From Candidatus Fukatsuia symbiotica (GTDB lineage Bacteria > Pseudomonadota > Gammaproteobacteria > Enterobacterales > Enterobacteriaceae): DNA of 64,000 bases. Shown one piece after another: positions 17,588 to 26,971 of this stretch. The DNA is taken from assembly GCF_003122425.1 (NCBI RefSeq), contig NZ_CP021659.1:186001-250000 (forward strand), read 5' to 3'. Each line of letters begins with the position of its first letter. Positions within the stretch are counted from its first letter, which is position 1. Under the pieces are notes generated by a model that was not told the DNA's origin, did not search any database, and was given only the letters and a program-made list of their open reading frames with translations. Position numbers and translations under genes: made by a program.

Positions 17588-19261
17588 ATGTCAAAAAAGA
17601 AAGTCGGTTTAATTGTAGATGATATCGTTGTATCTAAGCGATTATTTGATCTTATACAGTTATCTAAAGAATCCAGTGTATATGAAATAAGTTGCTTGAT
17701 AGTTCAAAAAACTTCCCAAAGTGGGCTACGTTCACTATTGAAAAAGGTGTTTGATTACATAAATAGGCACGGGTGTAGAAAATTTTTTTCAGCTGTGACA
17801 TTTAAAGTTATTTTAAAAATTGAGGCGCAGTTCTTGAAAAGAACGTATAGTTTTAAAGATTTTGACACAAAATATGATCTAGGAAAATGTGACATTGAAT
17901 CTGTGATAGTGAATCCTCAAATATCGAGAAGTGGATTCGTGTATCGATATAATGATGAAGATCTTAATAAAATTAAAGAAAAAAATTTGGATATTCTAAT
18001 TCGAGTAGGAAGTGGTATCCTCAGAGGTGATGTACTTAACATATGCCCAAGAAGAATTATTTCTTTTCATTATGCAAATAATGATATCAATCGTGGTTGT
18101 CCTCCTGGTTTCTGGGAAGTTTTCTATCAGCAACGAAGTACAGGATTTATCATTCAATTACTAACAGATGAGCTTGATGGAGGAGATGTAATTTACAAGG
18201 GAAGCATAGCGACAAGTTTTCTGTATTCCCTAAACTTGGCTAGAATGAATACGAAATCACCTATTTTTATGCATAGAGTGTTGGAAGATTTATTTTCTAG
18301 CAACCGTGATTTATTGGTATATCCTAAGGTTCCCTATAGTTTTCCATTATATAAAATACCTAATTTATTTCAGCAGTTACACTACATTGTAAAAACAATT
18401 AATTATGTGTCTAAAAAAGTTCTTAGAACGTTGACTAGCAGAAGATATCGATGGGGTGTTGCTTATCAATATTGTTTAAATTGGCGTGAGGTAACTCTGT
18501 GGAAATCAAAAGTTATTAAAAATCCGCCTAATAGTTTTCTAGCTAATCCTTTCATTATTGAAAGGAACTGTAGCCATTATTGTTTTGTTGAGGATTTTGA
18601 TTACACAAGAAAAAAGGGAGTGATCTCTGTTTATAAAATTACTAAAGATGGATATACAAATCTTGGAATTGCTCTCAGAGAAGATTTTCGCCTTTCCTAT
18701 CCTTTTATTATTCAAAGCAATAACGAACTATATATGTGCCCAACAACACATGAAGCTAAAGATATTAGGATTTATCGTTGTATTGATTTCCCATTAGTTT
18801 GGGAGATTGAGAAAATACTTATCTCCAATGTATCAGCTGCTAATACAAATATTTTTTACATGGACGAAAAATGGTGGCTAATGACAAATATAGATTCTTC
18901 AATATTGGGAGATCATGGATCGGAGTTGCACGTTTTTCACTCCAAAGATTTATTAACTGAACCTTGGATATCTCATCCAGGAAATCCCGTCGTTTTCGAT
19001 TCTGAGCAGGCTCGGAATGGAGGTCTTCTATTCGAAGATAATAAGATTTTTAGAGTTTTTCAAGTTCAAGGATTTGATTTATATGGTGAGAATTTTGGTG
19101 TGGCGCGTATCACCCGTCTTGATGAAAATCACTATACTGAGGATGTCGAGTTTACAGTAAAGCCAGAGTTTTTACGTAAAGCAAAAGCCACTCATACATA
19201 TAGTTTTAATAAAGGGTTGATGGCGATCGGTTTCGCAAAAATAGAAAACTACAAGAAATAA
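17588..19261 (+). CDS. Two-domain protein: formyltransferase-like N-terminus, glucosamine-transferase/propeller-like C-terminus
   Basis: 557 residues. The N-terminal half resembles formyl transferases: ILIRVGSGILRGDVL, then FHYANNDINRGCPPGFWE, and TGFIIQLLTDELDGGDVIY, matching the H...RG.PP.W...TG.T.H....D.G order of the catalytic region. The C-terminal half (from about residue 285) has repeated F-x-A-N-P and W-x-x-E blade-like segments (FLANPFIIE, YCFVEDFDYTRKKG, AANTNIFYMDEKWWLM), as in the N-terminal domain of plant GIPC glucosamine transferases and bacterial homologs. It may formylate an amino sugar and handle it in the same locus. AT-rich, standing alone between two gaps. Function unproven. 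Confidence 0.6.
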   Translation: MSKKKVGLIVDDIVVSKRLFDLIQLSKESSVYEISCLIVQKTSQSGLRSLLKKVFDYINRHGCRKFFSAVTFKVILKIEAQFLKRTYSFKDFDTKYDLGKCDIESVIVNPQISRSGFVYRYNDEDLNKIKEKNLDILIRVGSGILRGDVLNICPRRIISFHYANNDINRGCPPGFWEVFYQQRSTGFIIQLLTDELDGGDVIYKGSIATSFLYSLNLARMNTKSPIFMHRVLEDLFSSNRDLLVYPKVPYSFPLYKIPNLFQQLHYIVKTINYVSKKVLRTLTSRRYRWGVAYQYCLNWREVTLWKSKVIKNPPNSFLANPFIIERNCSHYCFVEDFDYTRKKGVISVYKITKDGYTNLGIALREDFRLSYPFIIQSNNELYMCPTTHEAKDIRIYRCIDFPLVWEIEKILISNVSAANTNIFYMDEKWWLMTNIDSSILGDHGSELHVFHSKDLLTEPWISHPGNPVVFDSEQARNGGLLFEDNKIFRVFQVQGFDLYGENFGVARITRLDENHYTEDVEFTVKPEFLRKAKATHTYSFNKGLMAIGFAKIENYKK

Positions 19262-19356
19262 TGGTACAACTGAGTGTGACCATAATTGATAGTATTTTGT
19301 GCTTTTCCTTACTTCTCCCGGTTTTAAACTAAATACAATATTATAAACAGGATAAG

Positions 19357-20316
19357 ATGATTAAAAAAATAGCTATCTTAGGTGGTTCAGGGTTTATTGG
19401 TTCTCGCTTAAGTCAACGTCTAGTCAAGATGAATATTAATTTTATTATTATTGATAAAATTAAAAGTATTCAATTTCCTGAAAAGTGGCAATTTGCTGAT
19501 GTCACTCAGTCTTCAACTTTAGATAAGACGCTTGCCGGGGTTGATATCATTATTAATTTAGCCGCTGAACATCAAGATAATGTTGAACCGAAAAGCCTGT
19601 ATTATGATGTCAATGTTCAAGGTGCTAAAAATGTCTGTGCAGCGGCTGAGCGTTTAAACATTCAGCATATTATTTTTACTTCTTCTGTCGCCGTTTATGG
19701 TTTTGTTGAACATGAAACTGCTGAAGACGGTGCTTATCGTCCTTTTAATGATTATGGTAAATCGAAATTAGCGGCTGAGCAAGTTTATGATGAATGGGCT
19801 GCGAAAAATTCAAGCAGAACATTAGTTATGGTACGTCCTACCGTTGTTTTTGGCGAAGGTAACCGTGGTAATGTTTATAATCTGTTTAGGCAGATTGCAT
19901 CCGGTAAATTTTTGATGGTCGGAGGGGGAAATAATAAAAAATCGATGGCGTACGTTGAAAATATAGCTGCATTTTTACAGTATGTCATTACTCTATCCCC
20001 TGATCGTTATGTATTCAATTATATCGATAAGCCCGATTTTACCATGAATGAATTAACCGATATTATCTACCAGGCGTTGGATAAACAAAAAAATAATTTC
20101 CGAGTGCCTTATAATATTGGATTATTTGCGGGTTATTGCTTCGATTTGTTGGCTAAGGTAACAAAAAGAAAATATCCCATCAGTCGTATTCGAGTTAAAA
20201 AATTTTGTGCGCGCACGCAATTTAGATCGGATAGCATCAAACAGCATGATTTTAAAGCGCCGGTATCGTTGGAAGAGGGGATTATTAAAACTATGCGTAG
20301 CGAATTTATAAAATAA
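19357..20316 (+). CDS. NAD(P)-dependent nucleotide-sugar epimerase/reductase (extended SDR)
   Basis: 319 residues. GGSGFIGSRL at the N-terminus binds NAD, NLAAEHQDNVEP follows, SSVAVYG and YGKSKLAAE give the catalytic Ser, Tyr and Lys, and RPTVVFGEGNRG is the substrate-side motif common in GalE/Gne and WbpP-like enzymes. The C-terminal segment ends in KAPVSLEEGI, the usual SDR ending. It likely interconverts a UDP-sugar for the polysaccharide. SD is GGATAAG just before ATG 19357. Gene-specific naming is not safe without phylogeny. Confidence 0.78.
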   Translation: MIKKIAILGGSGFIGSRLSQRLVKMNINFIIIDKIKSIQFPEKWQFADVTQSSTLDKTLAGVDIIINLAAEHQDNVEPKSLYYDVNVQGAKNVCAAAERLNIQHIIFTSSVAVYGFVEHETAEDGAYRPFNDYGKSKLAAEQVYDEWAAKNSSRTLVMVRPTVVFGEGNRGNVYNLFRQIASGKFLMVGGGNNKKSMAYVENIAAFLQYVITLSPDRYVFNYIDKPDFTMNELTDIIYQALDKQKNNFRVPYNIGLFAGYCFDLLAKVTKRKYPISRIRVKKFCARTQFRSDSIKQHDFKAPVSLEEGIIKTMRSEFIK

Positions 20317-20336
20317 ATAATAAGTTGCCATAAACT

Positions 20337-21089
20337 ATGACACTATCTAACGCACTTGGCTTTACTTGGAATAGGGAAACTATTCCGACCATTATTCCTG
20401 CTCACTCCATCGAGCGGGTTTGTTTTCGTTTCCATCGCATGCTAGCCGAATTTGTCTGGGATGCCAGCATGCTGGAAGGCAATCCTTTCACTTTTCCAGA
20501 AGTGAAAACACTATTAGGTGGCATTACTGTCGGGGGCAGAAAATTGGCTGATCAAGAACAAGTGCTTAATTTGGCTGAAAGTGCTAAGTTTCTTGTGTCA
20601 TTGGTGAAAACAGGTCAATTTGAATTAAACAAGACAATTTTTACACAGCTACATAACATTGTTGCACGTAATGAGGCTTTGGAGTGGGGATGCTTTCGCG
20701 GTGAAGGGCAAGAAACAAACTATACCCCGCATGTAAGTCTTGGCGAATATGGTCGTTATCTCCCTCTGCCAACGCTTGCCGGTGGTGCAATTTTGCATGA
20801 TAGATTTATGCAAGGGATATCGGTTCTAAATGAACATGTGACTAATGTTTTTGAAAAAGCAACGATATTCTTTTTGTTTGGTGCCTTGCAGCAATTCTTT
20901 TTTGACGGTAACAAGCGCACTTCGCGATTGATGATGAATGGTATATTAATGTCACAGGGGGTGGATGCCATCAGTGTGCCCGCCGTAAAGTTGCACGAAT
21001 TTAATGAGAAGATGGTGCGCTTCTACCTAAGCAAAGACGCCAATGAGATGATAGCGTTTTTGTTTCATTGCCATCCTGATGCTAAGTAA
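20337..21089 (+). CDS. Fic-family protein with Gln at the catalytic His position
   Basis: 250 residues. An N-terminal DASMLEGN (residues 42-49) resembles the inhibitory helix of class II Fic proteins, although the expected Ser/Thr four residues before Glu is Ala. The core motif reads QFFFDGNKRTSR (186-197) where active enzymes have H-P-F-x-D/E-G-N-G/K-R, so the catalytic His is Gln186. GETNYTPH-like flap sequence (127-132) is present. Fic enzymes usually attach AMP to Ser/Thr/Tyr of a target; His loss normally abolishes this, so the protein may be inactive, regulatory, or use other chemistry. It sits between an SDR gene and a toxin-antitoxin pair inside the polysaccharide locus. Confidence 0.8.
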   Translation: MTLSNALGFTWNRETIPTIIPAHSIERVCFRFHRMLAEFVWDASMLEGNPFTFPEVKTLLGGITVGGRKLADQEQVLNLAESAKFLVSLVKTGQFELNKTIFTQLHNIVARNEALEWGCFRGEGQETNYTPHVSLGEYGRYLPLPTLAGGAILHDRFMQGISVLNEHVTNVFEKATIFFLFGALQQFFFDGNKRTSRLMMNGILMSQGVDAISVPAVKLHEFNEKMVRFYLSKDANEMIAFLFHCHPDAK

Positions 21090-21270
21090 ATTTATACTTT
21101 AATAACAAGAATATTCGAGTATAACGGCCGACGATTTCGATTGATTTTCGTTCAGTTTTAGTGATCAAATTAGGTGATTGAACGGCTTTTCACGTTGACA
21201 GACTATTTTAACTCTCTAAAATATAGCGTGCACACATAATAAGTGTTAAGTATTTTATGGAGTTTAATTT

Positions 21271-21495
21271 ATGAACATTACTCTTTCTGTAGACCAACAA
21301 GTGGCCCAGGGTGCCCGTGAGGCAGCGAGGAAGATGGGAAAAAGTCTTAACCAAGTGGTACGTGATTATCTAGAGCAACTGGCAGGCGGAAACAGTCGCG
21401 AGCAGCAATGGATACAGTTTGAAGCACGTTGCTTACAATCACCTGGGCAGCTTGGTGGTTGGCACTTCAATCGTGACGATGCCAATGAGCGTTAA
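21271..21495 (+). CDS. VapB-like antitoxin with ribbon-helix-helix features
   Basis: 74 residues. ITLSVDQQVAQGAREAA and MGKSLNQVVRDYLEQLA form a predicted strand-helix-helix like CopG/MetJ DNA-binding proteins. The tail is charged and would wrap the toxin. The gene overlaps the following PIN-domain gene by 11 bp, the typical antitoxin-first order. The pair is expected to bind its own promoter in the 180-bp gap upstream (21090-21270), which shows no other feature. Confidence 0.75.
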   Translation: MNITLSVDQQVAQGAREAARKMGKSLNQVVRDYLEQLAGGNSREQQWIQFEARCLQSPGQLGGWHFNRDDANER

Positions 21496-21916
21496 TCATA
21501 GGACTATCCGTAGTTTTATCGATACTAATATCCTAATTTATGCCGACGCGAGTGATGTGCCAGTGAAGCAAAGGGCGGCACTTGCTCTGCTTAAGCAGCT
21601 TTATCAAGACAAGAGTGGTGTCCTCTCCACGCAAGTGCTGCAAGAGTACTGCAATGTCGCTATTAAAAAACTTAAACTTTCACCACAATACATTCGGGCA
21701 CAACTGGATTTATATCAACAGTTTGAAGTCGTTCAAGTGACGCCAACTATCATTCGTGCAGGGATCGATTTACATCAAACTCGCAGTGTTGCTTTTTACG
21801 ATGCGCTTGTGCTGGCCAGTGCGCAAATAGCAAGTTGTCGCTTGCTATTGAGTGAAGACATGAATACTGGAGAGCATGTGGATGCTGTTCAGATAATTAA
21901 TCCATTTATTGACTGA
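21485..21916 (+). CDS. VapC-like PIN-domain ribonuclease toxin
   Basis: 143 residues from ATG 21485 (an in-frame ATG at 21479 is also possible). PIN acidic residues are in order: SFIDTNILIYA (first Asp, residue 13), STQVLQEYCNVA (Glu near 54), VAFYDALVLASA (Asp) and LLSEDMN (Asp). VapC toxins cut RNA, often initiator tRNA or rRNA, when the antitoxin is lost. The stop TGA overlaps the ATG of an Rpn-like fragment, suggesting the module was pasted in as a unit ahead of manB. Confidence 0.8.
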   Translation: MSVNHRTIRSFIDTNILIYADASDVPVKQRAALALLKQLYQDKSGVLSTQVLQEYCNVAIKKLKLSPQYIRAQLDLYQQFEVVQVTPTIIRAGIDLHQTRSVAFYDALVLASAQIASCRLLLSEDMNTGEHVDAVQIINPFID

Positions 21917-22017
21917 TGTTACACGTATTGCTCAAATTTCTTGATCCCAAAAACGATGTTGTCTTTAAGAAGATCTTTGGTACTGAAAAGAATCCAGGAT
22001 CCCGAGATCGCCTATAA
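21916..22017 (+). pseudogene. Rpn/PD-(D/E)XK nuclease-family transposase N-terminal fragment
   Basis: Thirty-three codons beginning [20 protein letters not shown] then GTEKN, the very conserved N-terminus of the Rpn (recombination-promoting nuclease, putative transposase) family, which is normally about 300 residues. The frame then stops at TAA 22015. What follows up to manB (22018-22078) is not recognisable. A mobile-gene scar immediately upstream of manB. Confidence 0.65.
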
Positions 22018-22078
22018 AAGGCAAAGTATTGTTGAAAGTTGGATGGCCTGCCTCATTTATGATTTCGAAAGTGATGTT

Positions 22079-23455
22079 ATGACTAAATTATCTTGTTTTA
22101 AAGCCTATGATATTCGTGGGCGACTAGGTGATGAACTCAATGAAGATATCGCCTACCGTATTGGTCGTGCTTATGCTGAATTTGTCAAACCTAAAAAGGT
22201 GGTCGTTGGGGGTGATGTCCGCTTGACCAGTGAAAGCCTTAAATTGGCTCTTAGTCGTGGTTTACAGGACGCGGGTGCTGATGTGTTGGATATTGGTCTT
22301 GCAGGTACTGAAGAGGTCTATTTTGCTACCTTCCATCTTGCAATGGATGGTGGTATTGCGGTGACCGCCAGCCATAATCCTATCGATTATAATGGCATGA
22401 AATTGGTCGGTGCGGGCGCTCGTCCTATTAGTAGTGATACTGGTTTATTAGATATTCAACGCTTGGTGGAGTTGAATGAGTTTTCATCTGTCGATCCAGC
22501 GGCTAGGGGCAGCTATCGGCAGATTTCTATCCTTGATGCTTATATTGACCATTTGATGAGCTATCTCACTCCCGCTCACTTTAAACCCTTAAAACTGGTG
22601 ATTAACAGTGGTAATGGTGCCGCAGGTCATGTGATTGACGCTTTGGAAGATCGATTCGAGCAATTAAAAATGCCTATCACCCTGATTAAAATTCATAATC
22701 AACCTGATGGCACCTTCCCTAATGGTATCCCTAATCCTCTATTACCAGAATGTCGACAAGATACTAGCGATGCGGTATTAGCTCATGGTGCGGATATCGG
22801 TATCGCTTTTGATGGTGACTTTGATCGTTGCTTTCTGTTTAATCATAAAGGTGAGTTTATCGAGGGATATTATATTGTTGGTTTGCTGTCAGAAGCATTT
22901 TTACAGAAAGAACCTGGTGCCAAGATTATTCACGATCCACGTTTGAGTTGGAATACCATAGAGGTGGTTAAAGCCGCAGGGGGTAAACCTGTGATGTCTA
23001 AATCCGGTCATGCCTTTATTAAACAGCGTATGCGTGAAGAAGATGCAATCTATGGCGGTGAGATGAGTGCGCATCACTATTTCCGTGATTTTGCTTATTG
23101 CGATTCTGGTATGATCCCTTGGTTACTGGTAGCAGAGTTATTGTGTGTTAAAAATAAAACGCTCGAACAAGTAGTCAAAGATCGTATGGCGGCTTACCCT
23201 GCATCAGGCGAAATTAATTCTAAATTAGTTAATCCCACCATGGCAATGGAACGTGTTCGTGCAGTTTACCAGCAATATGCACTTTCTGCTGATGAAACTG
23301 ATGGTATCAGTTTAGAATTTTTCGATTGGCGTTTTAATTTACGTAGCTCGAATACTGAACCTGTTGTACGACTCAATGTAGAATCTCGTGCCAATAAAAT
23401 ACTGTTGGATGAAAAAACAGATGAGATATTAGAGTTGCTGAGGCGAACATATTAA
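22079..23455 (+). CDS. manB: Phosphomannomutase
   Basis: 458 residues from ATG 22079; the frame is open to 21941, but this start gives [16 protein letters not shown] and the length of E. coli ManB/CpsG (456). [18 protein letters not shown] holds the phosphoserine, [11 protein letters not shown] the magnesium loop, [10 protein letters not shown] the sugar loop, and [12 protein letters not shown] the phosphate-binding loop. It makes mannose 1-phosphate for GDP-mannose. manB followed by wzz is the usual right end of Yersinia O-antigen clusters. No manC is visible in the window. Confidence 0.93.
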   Translation: MTKLSCFKAYDIRGRLGDELNEDIAYRIGRAYAEFVKPKKVVVGGDVRLTSESLKLALSRGLQDAGADVLDIGLAGTEEVYFATFHLAMDGGIAVTASHNPIDYNGMKLVGAGARPISSDTGLLDIQRLVELNEFSSVDPAARGSYRQISILDAYIDHLMSYLTPAHFKPLKLVINSGNGAAGHVIDALEDRFEQLKMPITLIKIHNQPDGTFPNGIPNPLLPECRQDTSDAVLAHGADIGIAFDGDFDRCFLFNHKGEFIEGYYIVGLLSEAFLQKEPGAKIIHDPRLSWNTIEVVKAAGGKPVMSKSGHAFIKQRMREEDAIYGGEMSAHHYFRDFAYCDSGMIPWLLVAELLCVKNKTLEQVVKDRMAAYPASGEINSKLVNPTMAMERVRAVYQQYALSADETDGISLEFFDWRFNLRSSNTEPVVRLNVESRANKILLDEKTDEILELLRRTY

Positions 23456-23571
23456 CGCCTGGATGATATGGTCAGGGACATATGGAGATGGTAACAAAAC
23501 AATCCCCATGGATACGATAAATAATAAATTTCCAGTAAATATAATTGGTTAATCAAGATGGATATCCATTA

Positions 23572-24696
23572 ATGAATGAAGAAATTAAGCGTAACCAAAA
23601 TGTTGATGCAATGTCGAATAATTATGACTTTTCATCTTTATCCTCATCAAAAGATGAAATTGATCTCTTTGAGCTTTTCTCGATTATTGTCAAATCTAAA
23701 AAGACTATTTTATGGATGACTTTGTTGTTCGCTATTGTTGCGGCTGGGGTGTGCTATTTATTGCCGCAAAAATGGACCAGTACAGCAGTCATTACCTCTG
23801 CCACGGATCAGCAACTGCAAGTATTAGATAAATTATCCAGTGAACTTACGGTGTTAGGCATCAATATAGGTATTGATTCAAGTTATTTACTGGGAACTTT
23901 TGAACAGAGTTTCGACTCTGCCGATCTACGTGAAAAATATTTAATCAACTCCGATTATTTCAGATTAAAAATGAAAGAGAATCCAATAGATAAGATCCAA
24001 CAGCGTATATTGATTGAAAACATAGTGAATAATAATATTCTTTCCAACTCGTCTTTAGACAAGAAAGACAAGGAAAATAAGCATTACAATTTTTATACCT
24101 TATCTTACAGTGCTGAAACACCACAGGATGCCTATAATTTATTACAAGGGTATATTGATTATGTTAACGCCATTGTTAATAAAAATGTAAAAATAAAAAT
24201 TCAACGGGCAGTAGACATAGCGAAATTGAATACGGATGAGCAATATAGGTTTGATCTGTTAAAAGCTAAAAATAATTTGAGTGTTAACATCGAAAAATTG
24301 AAAATTGCAATTGCTATTGCAAATGTGGCTGCAGTGAAGACACCGGTAAATGGCAGTGGTACATTCAATGATGACGATACTTTTCCTATTACTATCGGTT
24401 CTTATGCTCTCAACAAAAAATTGGAATCGCTACAAACTATTGGCGATATTACCACTATCAATGCCGATCTTTTGAATCGTAAATTACACTTGAATCAGCT
24501 AAATATGTTGGCCATTCCTAAACTGACTGTGATGCCTTTCCAATATTTACAACAAGCCTCTAGTTCGATAAAGAAGAATTCACCGAAAAGTACTTTTATC
24601 GTTCTTCTCAGTGTATTTATGGGGTTGTTCTGTTCGGTAGGCTACGTTCTGATTCGGCATTTTGTTAAAGAACGTAAAAATCAGTTGGCTGGATGA
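23572..24696 (+). CDS. wzz: O-antigen chain-length regulator
   Basis: About 374 residues from ATG 23572 (an in-frame TTG at 23545 is possible). One membrane helix near residues 44-64 (TILWMTLLFAIVAAGV), a long periplasmic part rich in coiled-coil sequence, and a second helix near the C-terminus (FIVLLSVFMGLFCSVGYVL) form the Wzz/FepE topology. PKSTFIVLL resembles the proline-rich region before the second helix. It sets O-chain length with Wzy. A hairpin follows the stop, so this probably ends the locus transcript. Confidence 0.88.
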   Translation: MNEEIKRNQNVDAMSNNYDFSSLSSSKDEIDLFELFSIIVKSKKTILWMTLLFAIVAAGVCYLLPQKWTSTAVITSATDQQLQVLDKLSSELTVLGINIGIDSSYLLGTFEQSFDSADLREKYLINSDYFRLKMKENPIDKIQQRILIENIVNNNILSNSSLDKKDKENKHYNFYTLSYSAETPQDAYNLLQGYIDYVNAIVNKNVKIKIQRAVDIAKLNTDEQYRFDLLKAKNNLSVNIEKLKIAIAIANVAAVKTPVNGSGTFNDDDTFPITIGSYALNKKLESLQTIGDITTINADLLNRKLHLNQLNMLAIPKLTVMPFQYLQQASSSIKKNSPKSTFIVLLSVFMGLFCSVGYVLIRHFVKERKNQLAG

Positions 24697-24711
24697 TGTG
24701 TCTCTTCTCTG

Positions 24712-24736
24712 TTATGCGACCTGGGTGGTCGCATAA
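24712..24736 (+). terminator. Hairpin after wzz, likely terminator
   Basis: Perfect 10-bp stem (ttatgcgacc / ggtcgcataa) with a 5-base loop tgggt, 15 bp after the wzz stop, followed by attcgttt. The U-tract is weak, so termination may be partial. Confidence 0.55.
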
Positions 24737-24752
24737 ATTCGTTTAGATCATA

Positions 24753-24874
24753 TACCCAATGAATTTCGAGTACGGCCAGGCGGCAATCAATCGAATCCCA
24801 GGAGTGTACAAGTAGTACATGACTGGGATGAGTGCAAGCAGCCAACGCCGCCGTAACTTGAAAGGTGAAGGGTA
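24753..24874 (+). repeat. ERIC element 1
   Basis: A 122-bp sequence beginning tacccaatgaatttcgag and ending aggtgaagggta, flanked by TA on both sides. The core (gaatcccaggagtgtac, gactgggatgagtgc) matches the enterobacterial repetitive intergenic consensus. The ends are imperfect inverted repeats. It lies between wzz and mscL. Confidence 0.85.
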
Positions 24875-24880
24875 TATTGC

Positions 24881-25285
24881 TTATTTTAGCTTGGTGACAT
24901 TGGTTAATAAATCGCGGATTTCGGTTAACAATTTTTCTTCGTTACTGGGTGCGGTTGATTCTATAGTTTGCATTCGGCGCAAATGATTCATCAACTTGAC
25001 TGTTGCAAATATCGCTAAGGCAATCAGTAAAAAATCAAAAACACTTTGAATAAATAAACCATAATTCATGACTACAGCAGGAGTGGTATTCCCCGCTGCG
25101 CGTAATATAAAATAAAGTTGTTTAAAATCGATACCTCCTATCAACAGTCCTAACACGGGCATAATAATATCACCAACTAATGAAGAAATTATTTTTCCAA
25201 ATGCGGAACCAATGATAACACCCACCGCCAAATCAACAACATTGCCACGTAGAGCAAATTCACGAAATTCCTTTATCAAGCTCAT
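24881..25285 (-). CDS. mscL: Large-conductance mechanosensitive channel
   Basis: 134 residues from ATG 25285, which is preceded by AAGGAG; the longer frame adds 11 unlikely residues. [36 protein letters not shown] and [11 protein letters not shown] are the MscL amphipathic N-helix and first membrane helix; a second helix ([16 protein letters not shown]) and a charged C-terminal bundle follow. It forms a pentameric inner-membrane pore that opens under hypo-osmotic stress. Order mscL-trkA-rsmB-fmt-def is enterobacterial. Confidence 0.97.
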   Translation of the reverse strand: MSLIKEFREFALRGNVVDLAVGVIIGSAFGKIISSLVGDIIMPVLGLLIGGIDFKQLYFILRAAGNTTPAVVMNYGLFIQSVFDFLLIALAIFATVKLMNHLRRMQTIESTAPSNEEKLLTEIRDLLTNVTKLK

Positions 25286-25365
25286 CACATAACTCCTTGC
25301 TAGTAAAATTTGATTCATTCACACTAAATTATAGGAAATTTTTAGTTACAGAAACCAATTAATAT

Positions 25366-25511
25366 TAGACTTCTTGCAAAACCGTCGTTCGTTATGCGAA
25401 GTCAAGGCGCCTGGAGCGCAGAACTGCATGGTACCGAGTACACGAGGATTGCGATTACCACGTAACGCAGAATTCGCAGCACGTACAGTAGTAGATTTTG
25501 CAAGAAGTCTA
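25366..25511. repeat. Family B repeat, copy 1 (MITE-like)
   Basis: 146 bp with terminal inverted repeats tagacttcttgcaaaacc and ttttgcaagaagtcta. Internal landmarks tatgcgaagtcaagg, cacgaggattgcg and cacgtaacgcagaat recur in the copies at 44.5, 54.5 and 57.1 kb. No coding capacity. It sits between mscL and trkA. Confidence 0.8.
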
Positions 25512-25564
25512 TTTGTTATCTACAAGGATATCAGCTAAAGCGTATTTGAATGGAAGCCAGTTCT

Positions 25565-26947
25565 TTACAGAAAGAAAGGACTGGGTTGAAATAATTTCTC
25601 AACATCCGCAATAAATTCTTTATGAGTAATAAACATCACCACGTGATCACCTTGCTGAATCACAGAATCATTATTGGCAATAATGACTTTATCACCACGG
25701 ACGATAGCACCAATGGTTGTACCTGGCGGTAATTTGATTTTGCCTACTTCCCGTCCGATAACTCTGGAAGTGCTTTCATCACCGTGAGCAATGGCTTCGA
25801 TAGCTTCAGCAACGCCCCGGCGCAGTGATGCGACACCAATAATATCCGCTTTACGTACATAACCTAATAATGCCGAAATCGTTGCCTGTTGTGGTGAAAT
25901 GACAATATCCACTACACCACCTTGAACTAAAGCGACATAAGCACTACGTTGGATCAACACCATCGCTTTCTTAGCTCCCATGTTCTTTGCAAGCATGGCA
26001 GACATAATATTGATTTCATCGTTATTCGTTATAGTGATAAAAACATCGACCTGTTCTATATGCCCTTCTGCTAATCTTTCCTGATCTGATGCGTCACTAT
26101 GGTATACAACAGTTTTATGAAGCATTTCAGCTAATTCCGCTGCTCGCTGCTCGTTGTTTTCAATGAGTTTTACTTTGTAATCATTCTCGAGCCGCAGCGC
26201 TAAGCCCGCGCCAACATTGCCACCGCCCGCGATCATAATGCGTTCGTACGACTTTTCCAAAGGTTGTAATTCACTCATGACTGTCTTGATATATTGTGAG
26301 TCGACGATAAAAAATATTTCATCACCCGCTTCAATAATGGTGGATTTTTGAGGGTGTATGGGTTGATCTTGGCGAAATATTGCTACGACCAGAGCGTTAA
26401 CATTCTTCTTGCGCATAACATCACTTAAGGAAGCAAGGTCACTACCCACGGAAGATCCACCGTAATAAGCCTTCACGGCGACAATACTCACTTTTCCTTC
26501 GGAGAAATTAACCACCTGTAATGCACCAGGATATTCAATTAATTTATAAATAGAATCAATGACCAGTTGTTCTGGTGAAATTAAATGGTCAATGGGTATT
26601 CCCGCTAACTGAAAAAGAGTATCTGTTTCCCGGATATATTCAGGTGAACGAATGCGAGCAATACGGCGCGGTGTCTTAAATAATGAATAAGCAATTTGAC
26701 AGGCGACCATATTGGTTTCGTCGCAGCTGGTTACCGCAACCAACATGTCTACATTTTCAGCGCCAGCTTCGCGCAATACTCGAGGATAAGAGCCTTTGCC
26801 TTGCACAACTCGTAGATCAAATTTTTCTTTTAACTGGTTCAGGCGCTCCGCATTCGTATCGACAACAGTAATATCATTTTTCTCAACAACCAGGTTCTCC
26901 GCTAATGTGGCACCTACTTGCCCCGCTCCAAGAATGATTATTTTCAT
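25565..26947 (-). CDS. trkA: Trk potassium transporter NAD-binding subunit
   Basis: 460 residues (E. coli 458). Two repeated halves, each with an RCK-N Rossmann domain followed by an RCK-C domain: [15 protein letters not shown] with the acidic VVDTN at the end of strand two, and [15 protein letters not shown] in the second half. TrkA binds NAD(H) and gates the TrkH/TrkG potassium pore from the cytoplasm. Gap of 24 bp after rsmB suggests co-transcription. Confidence 0.97.
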   Translation of the reverse strand: MKIIILGAGQVGATLAENLVVEKNDITVVDTNAERLNQLKEKFDLRVVQGKGSYPRVLREAGAENVDMLVAVTSCDETNMVACQIAYSLFKTPRRIARIRSPEYIRETDTLFQLAGIPIDHLISPEQLVIDSIYKLIEYPGALQVVNFSEGKVSIVAVKAYYGGSSVGSDLASLSDVMRKKNVNALVVAIFRQDQPIHPQKSTIIEAGDEIFFIVDSQYIKTVMSELQPLEKSYERIMIAGGGNVGAGLALRLENDYKVKLIENNEQRAAELAEMLHKTVVYHSDASDQERLAEGHIEQVDVFITITNNDEINIMSAMLAKNMGAKKAMVLIQRSAYVALVQGGVVDIVISPQQATISALLGYVRKADIIGVASLRRGVAEAIEAIAHGDESTSRVIGREVGKIKLPPGTTIGAIVRGDKVIIANNDSVIQQGDHVVMFITHKEFIADVEKLFQPSPFFL

Positions 26948-26971
26948 CGTTTTCTCTTTTTCACTCTGAAA

